64,000 nucleotides of DNA, from NCBI GenBank assembly GCA_002238555.1, contig MPMO01000008.1, positions 45,573 to 109,572 on the forward strand, given 5' to 3'. A program made the position numbers and the translations under genes. This document shows, in pieces, positions 34,755 to 44,424 of the stretch (position 1 is the stretch's first letter; each line of letters opens with the position of its first letter). The notes under the pieces are model-generated. The model did not search any database. It was not told the origin of the DNA and saw only the letters and a list, made by a program, of their open reading frames with translations. Origin of the DNA: Caldilineaceae bacterium bin34. GTDB lineage: Bacteria; Chloroflexota; Anaerolineae; Caldilineales; Caldilineaceae.

Positions 34755-36125
34755 ATGGCAGATCAGAATCATATTAATTGGTGGCATGAAGGTGTGAAGG
34801 CTTGGAATGTGCGCCGAGCATCCAGCGACTTTGAGCCTAATTTTTCAGGATTAAAACTGAGTTGGGAAGCAAATTTCCAGGGCTTTAATCTTGAAAGGGC
34901 CAATTTCATGAATGCGAAACTTGTGGGCGCGAATTTCAAGGATGCGAATCTAGCAAATGCTAACCTCCGTAATATTGTGGCACCAATTGCTCGATTCGAT
35001 AATGCAATCGTCGGAGGTGCTGATCTACAACAAGCCTCGCTGACTGGTGCTGACTTCAACAACGCTATACTACAGAAAGCAAATCTCACTGATGCTGATC
35101 TCACATGGGCTAACCTTTCCGATGCCGATCTCAGGTTTGCAGTAGTGGCTGGTGCACGCTTAGAAACGGCGATCCTGTCCCGTACAAATACGTTGTGTGC
35201 GAAACTATGGGAAGCTACACTGTACGAAGAAAACGAGGATTCAACCAATTTGCTCTCCCAAAATGATGAAATTGTAATTCAGTCTGTAGCTGACCTATTA
35301 AATGAAATCCATAAAATTGACATAGGAACACCCTTGTACTTCCGAGGTGAGCAAAGATATGGGTGGCATCCTAAATCATCTATATTTCGCGAGGACCTTT
35401 CGGATGTCGAAGATAAGATGTTGGTTGACCTGTTGGCTCGCCGACCACAAGAAATGAACAGTGCTGATACGGCATTGGAACAGTTACAGATTGCCCAGCA
35501 TTATGGCCTTAAGACCCGCCTGCTTGACGTCACGAAAAACCCTTTGGTTGCTTTATTCTTTGCGTGTAAAAAAGATGGGCAACACGACCGTGAGAACGGC
35601 GGCCTGCATATTTTTTCTTTTCCAAAGCCGTTGATAAAGTCTTTCAATAGCGACACAGTCAGTGTTATTGCTAATTTTGCTAAACTATCGCCAATTGATA
35701 AACACTGGCTGCTCAGTCGGGAAGGGCTGCATCCTCAACGTCCGTTTTCAATGCAATATAATTTCGATGCAATCATGGCGCGACTCTATCAAAAAATCAG
35801 AGAGGAAAAGCCTTATTTCGAAGAACGAATTGACATGAAGGATTTATATGGCGTTTTTGTTGTTGAGCCACAGCAGAAGGATGAGCGAATTCGTGCACAA
35901 TCTAGTGCATTCTTGGTGTCTGCGTACCGTGAGCAGTTTGACTACGAACCAACGGTGGAGTGGAGTGACTCTGTTCGTCCGTACGGACATTACACATTGA
36001 GCGTGGCACATGAGAAGAAGGAACATATCTTGAATGACCTCAAACTACTTGAAATTACTCAACAAACGTTATTCCCGGGACTTGAGTCTGCGGCGGCCGA
36101 AGTAATGAACCACTATAGTCTCTGA
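34755..36125 (+). CDS. Pentapeptide-repeat/FRG-domain fusion protein
   Basis: The ATG at 34755 has AAGGGA six bases upstream (456 aa); an alternative TTG at 34683 is less likely. Residues 45-150 are tandem A(D/N)Lxx pentapeptides (ANFMNAKLVG, ANLTDADLTW, ANLSDADLRF), which form a right-handed quadrilateral helix. Then comes an FRG domain with YFRGEQRYGW and QLQIAQHYGLKTRLLDVTKN-type segments, a fold found in many defence-associated proteins of unknown biochemistry. GC is visibly lower than in neighbouring genes, suggesting separate acquisition. It starts 93 nt after the helicase gene and could be a cargo gene or effector of the same locus. Confidence 0.85.
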   Translation: MADQNHINWWHEGVKAWNVRRASSDFEPNFSGLKLSWEANFQGFNLERANFMNAKLVGANFKDANLANANLRNIVAPIARFDNAIVGGADLQQASLTGADFNNAILQKANLTDADLTWANLSDADLRFAVVAGARLETAILSRTNTLCAKLWEATLYEENEDSTNLLSQNDEIVIQSVADLLNEIHKIDIGTPLYFRGEQRYGWHPKSSIFREDLSDVEDKMLVDLLARRPQEMNSADTALEQLQIAQHYGLKTRLLDVTKNPLVALFFACKKDGQHDRENGGLHIFSFPKPLIKSFNSDTVSVIANFAKLSPIDKHWLLSREGLHPQRPFSMQYNFDAIMARLYQKIREEKPYFEERIDMKDLYGVFVVEPQQKDERIRAQSSAFLVSAYREQFDYEPTVEWSDSVRPYGHYTLSVAHEKKEHILNDLKLLEITQQTLFPGLESAAAEVMNHYSL

Positions 36126-36147
36126 TGTTGGCTGATGTACTTTCTAG

Positions 36148-36630
36148 GTGGTGGTTCGGACAGATTTGAGTCGGTTTGGCGGTTCATATACGTTCTTGGT
36201 GGCGCGATCTGCAAGTCGGGAAGGTTAAACCGGGGGGAGCTTCGTCCCCAAAGAACTTTGTGCGGCGCATGCGATCGTTGATGAACGCGAGCTCATCAGA
36301 GGCAGAGGTCTCCAGTGCGACTGTTGGATCATGCGCTCATCTTCAGTAACTGCTGTTGTGACTGTTCGGGTGCCTCAACTTCACCGGCTGCAAGTTCTAC
36401 GGGTGCCTATCGGCACGCACCTATGTGGGCTGGTTTGGGCAACAGTGACCCTTCGGGCCTTTGGCGGCGACGCATCGGCGGGAGTCGGGCGAATTTTGGA
36501 GGTTCGCATGTCAGCTGTGTGGCCAAGTGCGTTCGCGGAACGTGTGGTGTGGGTTGATTCTGGCGCGTGGTGCGTGCTCTCTGGAAAGAGCTGGAGGTCA
36601 CGCTGCTGGAGGTCGTGGATGTGGTAGGAG
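36148..36630 (+). mobile_element. Degenerate 5' end of an IS4-like element
   Basis: Starts with GGTTCGGACAGATTTGAG and continues with CCGGGGGGAGCTTCGTCCCC and GATCGTTGATG, parallel to the left end of the element at 24866-26368. Similarity runs through scattered transposase codons up to CTGGAGGTCACGCTGCTGG, where it fuses to an IS630 remnant. Confidence 0.7.
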
Positions 36631-36649
36631 GCGGTGCCCAACCAGCAAC

Positions 36650-37508
36650 CGGGGGCTGCTGGTTGGGCGCGCGGGACGGAGTCCGACTGTGCTGCGGCTA
36701 TGCCGCCGCCCGGCCGCGCCCGCTGGACGCTGAAGCTGCTGGCGGCCGAGCTGGTGGCCCTGGAGGTGGTGGACGCGATTGCACCCGAAACGGTGCGCCG
36801 GGCGCTCAAAAAAACGCGCTGAAGCCGTGGCAGAAGAAGTGCTGGTGCATCCCCCCGCAGGCCAACGCCGCCTTCGTGCACAACATGGAGGACGTGCTGG
36901 AAGTCTACCGGCGTCCCCCGGACGACCGTTGCCCGGTGGTCTGCGTGGACGAAACCAGCAAGCAGCTGGTCGCGGAAACGCGCGTGCCGCAGCCGCCGGC
37001 ACCCGGCCAGCCGGTCCGCTACGACTACGAGTACCGGCGCCACGGGGTCTGCAACCTGTTCATGATCGCCGCTCCCCAGCAGGGCTGGCGCACGGTCCAG
37101 GTCACGGCCCGGCGCACCAAGCGGGACTTCGCCGCGGTCCTGCGCGACCTGGTGGACGTGCATTTCCCGCAGGCCAAGAAGGTGGTTCTGGTCTGCGACA
37201 ACCTCAACACGCACCACCCCAGCGTGCTCTACGAGGCCTTCCCCCCGGTCGAGGCGCGGCGCCTCGCGGCCCGGCTGGAGTGGCACTACACGCCCAAGCA
37301 CGGCAGCTGGCTCAACATCGCCGAAATCGAGTTCGCGGCCCTGGCCGCCCAGTGCCTGGACCGGCGCATCGCAAGCGAGGCCGTGCTGCGGGCCGAGATC
37401 GCGGCCTGGGTGCGCGACCGCAACGCCCTAGGCACGCCCGTGAACTGGCAGTTCACGACTGAGGACGCCCGCATCAAACTCCTGCACCTGTACCCTACTT
37501 TTGAGTGA
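36650..37508 (+). pseudogene. IS630-type transposase, 5'-truncated, with A7 frameshift
   Basis: The first part reads RARWTLKLLAAELVALEVV and TVRRALKKTR then stop. The second, one register back, reads ALKPWQKKCWCIPP, VVCVDETSKQLVAETR (first Asp), VLVCDNLNTHHPSVLYE (second Asp), WHYTPKHGSWLNIAEIEF (Glu), the DDE triad of IS630/Tc1. The switch lies at seven A (36808-36814), a typical -1 slippery site; some IS630 elements use programmed frameshifting. The N-terminal helix-turn-helix region (about 120 residues) is missing because the gene is fused to the IS4-like fragment. Confidence 0.82.
36808..36814 (+). promoter_or_regulatory. A7 slippery site, possible programmed -1 frameshift
   Basis: Context CTC AAA AAA ACG: slipping back one base gives AAC GCG CTG, which continues the transposase exactly at the family-conserved ALKPWQ motif. 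Confidence 0.5.
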
Positions 37509-37591
37509 AGTTTGCCCACTGTAGTATTAGCAGGCTGCTGAAAAACGCGGCCGGTTAGAATGCCGGCATCCAGGAACGGAGGTACTCCCTG

Positions 37592-38650
37592 ATGCGCGGT
37601 CGTCCCCACCCCCAACACAGCATGCTGGCCATCGTAGACCTGGAGGAGCGGGTACCCAAGGATCATCCCTTGCGGCGGATTAAGGCCGTGGCCGATGCGG
37701 CCCTGGAACGACTCTCGCCGGAGTTCGACCACATGTACGCCTCGGTGGGCCGGGCCTCGGTGCCACCGGAGCGACTGCTGAAGGCCTCGCTGCTGATCGC
37801 CCTGTACTCGGTGCGCAGCGAGCGCGCCTTCTGCGAGGAGCTGGAATACAACCTGTTGTACCGCTGGTTCCTGGACATGGATCTGATGGAACGCAGCTTC
37901 GACGCCACGGTCTTCACCAAGAACCGACCACGGTTGCTGGCGCACGATGCGGGCCGGGCCCTGTTCGACGAGGTGGTGTGGGCGGCCGACGCGGAAGGGC
38001 TGCTGTCGGACGAGCACTTCCGCGTGGACGGGACCCTGATCGAGGCCGCGGCCAGTCTCAAAAGCTTCCGTCCCAAGGAGGGACCGCCCCCGCCTGAGGA
38101 CGACGATCCGGGCAACCCGTCGGTGGACTTCCGCGGGGAGCGTCGGAGCAACGAGACGCACGCCAGCACCACGGATCCCGAGGCGCGCCTGCTGCGCAAG
38201 GGGAAGGGCAAGGAAGCCCGGCTGGCGTTCCTGGGCCATGCCCTGATGGAGAACCGTAACGGCCTGCTGATGGACTTCACCGTCAGCCCGGCCACCGGCA
38301 CGGCCGAGCGGGATGCGGTGCCGGAGCTCCTGGACGGAGTCCGGGAACGGGGCTACCGCCCGCGCACGCTGGGGGCCGACCGCGGCTACGACACCAGGGA
38401 CTGTGTGCGGGACATGCGGGCGCGGCAGGTGACCCCGCATGTCGCCCAAAAGAAGCAGTACTCGGCCATCGACGGTCGCACGACGCGGCATGCCGGCTAT
38501 GCCGTGAGTCTGCGTATCCGCAAGCGGGTGGAGGAGGTCTTCGGCTGGATGAAGACGGTGGGCGGCTTGCGACGCACGCGCTACCGGGGCGTGGCGCGCA
38601 CGGGCCTGGCCGGCTACCTGGTGGCGACGGCCTACAACCTAGTATGTTAG
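37592..38650 (+). pseudogene. IS5/IS1182-type transposase, 3' end displaced by IS110
   Basis: The ATG at 37592 follows GGAGG. 352 residues contain the N-terminal SLLIALYSVRSERAFCEELE segment, FRVDGTLIEAAASLKSF (first Asp), ADRGYDTRDC (second Asp) and RKRVEEVFGWMKTVGG (Glu region). The frame breaks at YNLV, where IS110 DNA begins and a stop follows. The missing ending (RMANLPPEPEPTAVPPG) is found downstream at 39838-39895. Only about 18 terminal residues are lost, so some activity may remain. Confidence 0.88.
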
Positions 38651-38656
38651 CCAAAT

Positions 38657-39820
<1,164 letters not shown>

Positions 39821-40072
39821 CAAACAACACAGTTGCTGGTGCGCATGGCCAACCTGCCACCGGAGCCGGAGCCCACGGCCGTGCCGCCCGGGTGACCCGC
39901 CGGGGGCTCTGCGCGCCCTCCAGGAGTGCCACGGGACCTGCGGGGCCCACGGATCCCGCGCGTGGGGGCCGCGCCGGCGGTTTCAGGGGCCCTCGGACCG
40001 CCTATACACCGCTTCCGCGCACCTTTGGGGGTACCGATGGCATCCCAAACCTATTCTTCAGCAGCCTGTTAG

Positions 40073-40195
40073 TGCACATGGCCCACCTGCCACCGGAGCC
40101 ATGCAGGGGGGACAAAGGCCCATACCCATATATCCGACTCCGCGCACACTCGTGGGGACCACTGCAATCCCAAACCAATTCTTCAGCAGCCTGTC
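40073..40195 (+). repeat. Remnant of another IS5/IS1182 3' end
   Basis: Reads GTGCACATGGCCCACCTGCC (compare GTGCGCATGGCCAACCTGCC at 39838) and ends with CTTCAGCAGCCTG, the same terminal repeat. It directly follows copy 2, so an older element end was the insertion target or a partner in recombination. Confidence 0.7.
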
Positions 40196-40294
40196 AAAGT
40201 GCAACAGGATTAGGACATCTATCCCGAGTTTGGAACTTAGAACCTAATCTGAGCACCATGGGAACCAACTCTCCAACTGAAGGTCCCGGAGGAC

Positions 40295-42034
40295 TCATTC
40301 CCTATTTTGCATTCGCATGTTTTCAACAGTTTTTGCAAAATCCGGTACGTCAGATTTCTCAGCCCACTTGTCCCAAAACTCAATTGTCGCACTCAATGGT
40401 TCTTCTTGGGGAGGACGCATGCGAATCCTGCTCGGAAGCAGGACCGCGTCGCCGACAACAAGCGCTTCACCGATGTCCAGATTTGGCAGAGCATCCATCA
40501 AGCCACCAAGGCTTTCAGGCATAAGCCTCTTGACCGTTCCTTGATCAATGCCGTTAGTTAACCGTAGAGACACAATATTGTGACACTGACTGAGAATCGT
40601 AGGGCTGACATCCGAAGGCCTCTGACTGACAACCAGAAGCGCTACGCCATACTTACGGCCCTCTTTAGCAATTTTTTCGAAGTTTGCAATTGCCCTTTGT
40701 TCAACAGGATTTTGCCCGTCCTTGTTGGGAAGATACATATGGGCTTCATCACACACCAGAGCGATCGGATGCCGTTTGTCTCTATCGGTCCAAAACTGAA
40801 CTTGGAAAATGATGCGGGCGACAAGCCCGACAACAATCGGTAAGATGTCCGCAGGCACTTCCGAAAAATCAACTATCTTAATCTGGGTGCCAAATGTGGA
40901 ATAATCCATTAGCCGTGTAACTATGGTTGACATTGCATCGTATTCATGCATTGCTGAGGGCGCTTGAAATAAGAATGCGTTTCGCTTGTCATCAAATTTG
41001 CTGTTGAGACGGACAAGCATGCGACTGAATTGGCCGTGAAACGGACCCTGTTTTTTGCTTCTTTGCCCATCCACCATCTCTTCATTCTTGTGCTTGAGTT
41101 CTGATATAACTTTGCTGATACAGAACGGCACCGGGCTATCCATTGTGAATGCATCCAAGACATCCGTCTTCTCCAACTCATTGAGCATCTTTTTCTTTTC
41201 CGAAATCACTATATCATGGAATACCGTAACTTGGTTGTGTGCGTTGAACTCACTCCTGTCGACAAACATTGCCTGCAACTCTTCGGCATTCAGCAGCCAG
41301 TAGGGAAGAAACAAAAGCTCTTCATCAGGTTTTTCGATCTGCTCTGGACCTGGAATACGAAGATGCTGGGCATATGAAAGCTCACCATATTCGCCGTGAA
41401 GATCCAGTACGATCACGTTGGCAGACGGCAGTTTGGCCGCTTGCTCCAAGATGGTTGCTACCGACCACGACTTACCAGAACCAGTGCTGCCAAGGAGTGC
41501 TGCATGGCGCTGGAAGAATTTGTTACCATCAAGACATGCAATGGCTGTGTCGTCGATAGTATAACTACCTATCTCCAAAGAATGATCAGTTGTCCCCTCA
41601 ACTGAAAGCAAAGTCATGAAATTTTGAAGCTGTGCATCTTGGAGGATGTGGCAGGCTGCATCTATTTCAGGCACCTGTGCTAGGGAACGAGAAAACTGTG
41701 GCTTTTTCCCTAGCGCCAACCATGTCGTTCCAACCAAAGAAATTCTGACTGTGTTAAGGACAACTTCGCCTTGAAAGATGTCTTCCCCTACTTCATCAAC
41801 TTCGAACCCGCCTAGAGACGAATCTTCGACAACTGGAGTCTTGACTACTCTGTCAATGATGCCAATCAACCATTTTTCAATCACCCCTGGTAACGAAATA
41901 GCCACAAGCTGCCAGACTCTTGCTTTTCTCAAGTCCTCATCGCTGTTGACTTGAACGTCAATCCGATGAGTGTCTACGGCCCGGACCCTTCCGAGCAAAT
42001 GCGACTCGTCGAACTCAAATATCTGCATCTTCAT
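40295..42034 (-). CDS. HerA-like ATPase of a SIR2-HerA defence pair
   Basis: A 579-aa protein with an N-terminal HAS-barrel-like beta region (GRVRAVDTHRIDVQVN) and a HerA/FtsK-type ATPase core: AALLGSTGSGKSWSVATIL (Walker A), VIVLDLHGEYG, ALVCDEAHMYLPNKDG (Walker B) and VSQRPSDVSPTILSQCHN (sensor region). HerA forms hexameric DNA translocases. Its gene overlaps the upstream SIR2 gene by 20 bp, so the two are translated together, and such pairs are an established abortive anti-phage system in which the SIR2 subunit degrades NAD+. The frame is intact and GC is lower than the flanking IS sequences. Confidence 0.92.
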   Translation of the reverse strand: MKMQIFEFDESHLLGRVRAVDTHRIDVQVNSDEDLRKARVWQLVAISLPGVIEKWLIGIIDRVVKTPVVEDSSLGGFEVDEVGEDIFQGEVVLNTVRISLVGTTWLALGKKPQFSRSLAQVPEIDAACHILQDAQLQNFMTLLSVEGTTDHSLEIGSYTIDDTAIACLDGNKFFQRHAALLGSTGSGKSWSVATILEQAAKLPSANVIVLDLHGEYGELSYAQHLRIPGPEQIEKPDEELLFLPYWLLNAEELQAMFVDRSEFNAHNQVTVFHDIVISEKKKMLNELEKTDVLDAFTMDSPVPFCISKVISELKHKNEEMVDGQRSKKQGPFHGQFSRMLVRLNSKFDDKRNAFLFQAPSAMHEYDAMSTIVTRLMDYSTFGTQIKIVDFSEVPADILPIVVGLVARIIFQVQFWTDRDKRHPIALVCDEAHMYLPNKDGQNPVEQRAIANFEKIAKEGRKYGVALLVVSQRPSDVSPTILSQCHNIVSLRLTNGIDQGTVKRLMPESLGGLMDALPNLDIGEALVVGDAVLLPSRIRMRPPQEEPLSATIEFWDKWAEKSDVPDFAKTVENMRMQNRE

Positions 42035-43148
42035 ACCCTAGAATTTTTGTTGTGAAAGCCCTGATGTCCCAAAGCCTTTCTGTTGGGAGGAAAAGACAAT
42101 CTTTGTACCGCGTATTAGATATCCGTGTTCCATCAACGCCATCTTGCTGAGCTTTGCAAACCAACCAGAGATTTTGAGCTTGCCTCAGCAGTAACTCAAT
42201 GCGTGGATTAGAATCCCTAGTCAAAATGAGACCTTTGCATGCTTGGGTTATGAGTTTCTGGGTTATGTATGTTTCTAGATGGGTGTCATTGAAACCATAT
42301 CCAAGAAAGAGAAAACGGTTTGCCCGGTCGATCGCTTCATCAGCAGGTGTCAGTAATTCTTGTCTATGTTTTTGCAGCATTTCGTGTTTTGAGAGACCAG
42401 GCGTGATCATGACCCGTTCAGCAAAGTCTGGCGCATCCCACATCCAAGTATTGTTCTCAATAACCTTATGTCGGTGGAAGAAAAAATTCAGCGAACCATG
42501 AACTTTGTAGATTCGCGCATGTTTGCGGTATTTGTGTATCGTCTTGAGGTGCCTCCCGTGGCGGACTTGTTGACGTTGCAGCAAGGTATATTTGGCAGTA
42601 GGCCAGTCCATCTGCCGTTCTATCCCGCCTGCAAATCCGTTTGCATAGGGAACCCCAACTGAATCGCAGGCGTGCTCAAACAGTGTGTCGTAGTTCGGAG
42701 TTAACACATGGAGTATCGGATCTCCGTCAGGGAGTGTCTCTACAAGTCCCTTAAGGAGCGATGTTGCGGGCCATTTCACGTTGCTTGTGGAAATTTGAAT
42801 TGCCATTGCGCGGTCAATGCATGATAAAAAACGGCCGGTTGTAGATATTATGTGTTGAAGGAGCCGGGAATCAGAAACTTCGTCAAGCGCGCTTTCAAGG
42901 CTGTTTCCATACTCCAAGGAATTTGCTACCCTCTCCCATTGGTATATTTGAACAGAATCATTGCAATCTGGTTGAATTTTCTGAAGTAGCTCGTCCTTCA
43001 GTGCTGCCATTCCAAATCGTGTATCAAGTGCACAGGACATCCCGGTTCCGAAGAACACAAACGGCTTATCGTCGAAAAAAGCGCGCAATTTGGGTAAAGC
43101 AATGTCTTCGGTCAATTGCCATTGCGTTGGCGTTTGTGTGCTAACCAT
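42015..43148 (-). CDS. SIR2-domain NADase of a SIR2-HerA defence pair
   Basis: The likely start is the ATG at 43148 (377 aa) or a GTG five codons upstream; the frame is open to 43316 but that part adjoins IS remnant. SIR2 features: FVFFGTGMSCALDTRFG (NAD-binding loop), ILHVLTPNYDTLFEHACDSV (Asn-Tyr-Asp motif), YKVHGSLNFFFH (catalytic His) and FLFLGYGFNDTHLE. In defence SIR2 proteins these residues cleave NAD+ on phage infection, usually as a complex with the partner ATPase. The 3' end overlaps the HerA start. No extra membrane or sensor domain is visible. Confidence 0.9.
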   Translation of the reverse strand: MVSTQTPTQWQLTEDIALPKLRAFFDDKPFVFFGTGMSCALDTRFGMAALKDELLQKIQPDCNDSVQIYQWERVANSLEYGNSLESALDEVSDSRLLQHIISTTGRFLSCIDRAMAIQISTSNVKWPATSLLKGLVETLPDGDPILHVLTPNYDTLFEHACDSVGVPYANGFAGGIERQMDWPTAKYTLLQRQQVRHGRHLKTIHKYRKHARIYKVHGSLNFFFHRHKVIENNTWMWDAPDFAERVMITPGLSKHEMLQKHRQELLTPADEAIDRANRFLFLGYGFNDTHLETYITQKLITQACKGLILTRDSNPRIELLLRQAQNLWLVCKAQQDGVDGTRISNTRYKDCLFLPTERLWDIRAFTTKILGYEDADI

Positions 43149-43262
43149 TTCGGAGGCTGTCACGGGTTTGCTTTCTCGCCCCAATAGGCGTTCGGTCTCG
43201 ACGACTACTTTGGACCAATTGTACACGGTGCGGTCCAAGTGAGGCGAATTTGACTGAGAGGC

Positions 43263-43620
43263 GCGGCACGGTTTCAGTCTCCTTGATGTGCGTTGTGGGC
43301 TGTCTGCCGCGGGCATTCTTCGTCCCGATCGGTTTTCAACCTCACTTCAGGCCATGCCGCGGGCTTTCAAGTGCACGAAGTTATGAGCATCGGTTTCAGT
43401 CTTTAATTCCCGCGTCGTGCGGTCCCCGGGGCTTGGAGCGGCCAAATCAACCCTGCAACCGGTTGGAAGCGGACATCTTGGGATTGCCTTGGCTGCACAC
43501 CAGCTTGTTCCAGTGACCCACGAGGTGCCACCACTGCTTCCGCACTTCCTGGTGTAGGCGCACGTGGTCCTGCATCACTGCCTCCTAGAACTTCAGTAGG
43601 ACGGGTCCGGCATCCGGCGG
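43263..43620 (-). pseudogene. Fragment of the 51516-type IS (C-terminal part and end)
   Basis: Begins with GGCACGGTTTCAGTCTCCTTG, a diverged copy of the terminal repeat at 51516, and encodes scattered matches to the C-terminal part of that transposase (EVRKQWWHLV, GNPKMSASNRLQGWFGR). It fuses directly into the IS701-like transposase at a RARPP segment. Confidence 0.65.
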
Positions 43621-44199
43621 TCGCGCCCGGGCCAAGCGGCGCAGGCGGCGCAGCATCTGGCGGGCCCAGTCCGTAATCGTCTTGTGGCGGCGGCCGCGGT
43701 CCTTGTGGTAGTGCCGGGACAGGGGCAGCACGGTCAGGAAGGGCAGGGCCCATACGCGATGGTCCCAGGGGATCTCGGCCAGGAGCATCAGGCTGACCCA
43801 GCACATCCCCTTGGCCTTGACGAAGTGGCCGTGGGACGAGCGCACCGGATCGCGATACACCCCCAGGGCCTCGATCTTCTCTCCCCGGCGCCGTTCCAGG
43901 GTCTCGTCGATGGCCAGCCGGATGGGCCTCGTGGGGACAAGGTGCCGGATCAGTTGTTCCCACAGCACCCGGCTGACGGCCAGGGAGGACCAGGAGGCCC
44001 GGCTCAGGACATGGTGAAACAGGGCAAAGTCGCCTCGCGCCTGCAGGCCCAGCGCATACAGGGCCGTGGACACCGTGCGCCGACCGGGGGCCAGAATGAC
44101 CCCCGTCAGCAGGATCTGCGCCTTGCGCCAGGTGCGGGCGTCGAAGAGCGACGCGAAGGGGGACAGCAGCGGTACAATCGCGGGTGGCAGGCTGGGCAT
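43585..44199 (-). pseudogene. IS701-like DDE transposase, truncated
   Basis: The ATG at 44199 gives 204 residues: LLTGVILAPGRRTVSTALYA (N-terminal DNA-binding region), VPTRPIRLAIDETLERRRG (first Asp) and YRDPVRSSHGHFVKAKGMCW. The C-terminal half with the second Asp and Glu is missing; after TDWARQMLRRLRRL the sequence switches to the other IS family. Inactive. Confidence 0.78.
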
Positions 44200-44287
44200 G
44201 ATGAACCTTTGGTGATGCTTTGATTCATTGTGCCAGCCTGTTTTGTCTGCCGGATACCGACGTCAAGTTGTACAAAGTCCAGCTAAG
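43621..44287 (-). mobile_element. IS701-like element, one end only
   Basis: Keeps the transposase start and the outer terminal sequence CTTAGCTGGACTTTGTACAA (complement at 44268-44287). The opposite end was lost at the fusion near 43620. The same terminal sequence makes the palindrome at 9948-9983. Confidence 0.7.
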
Positions 44288-44424
44288 TAATATGAATGGG
44301 ATTGTCTCGGGAGCCCGCGATGGCCGGATGCCCGACACCTCTGGGTCTCCGTATAATCGGGATGGTCTCAACCCTGAAGCCCGGGCCGGACCCTAACCAC
44401 CTTCTCACTCCAGGTTGTACCAAC

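Noticed and set aside
37286..38491. 401-codon minus-strand ORF across the IS630/IS5-type boundary
   Set aside because: Antisense to two transposases and crosses their junction, so it cannot be an inherited gene.
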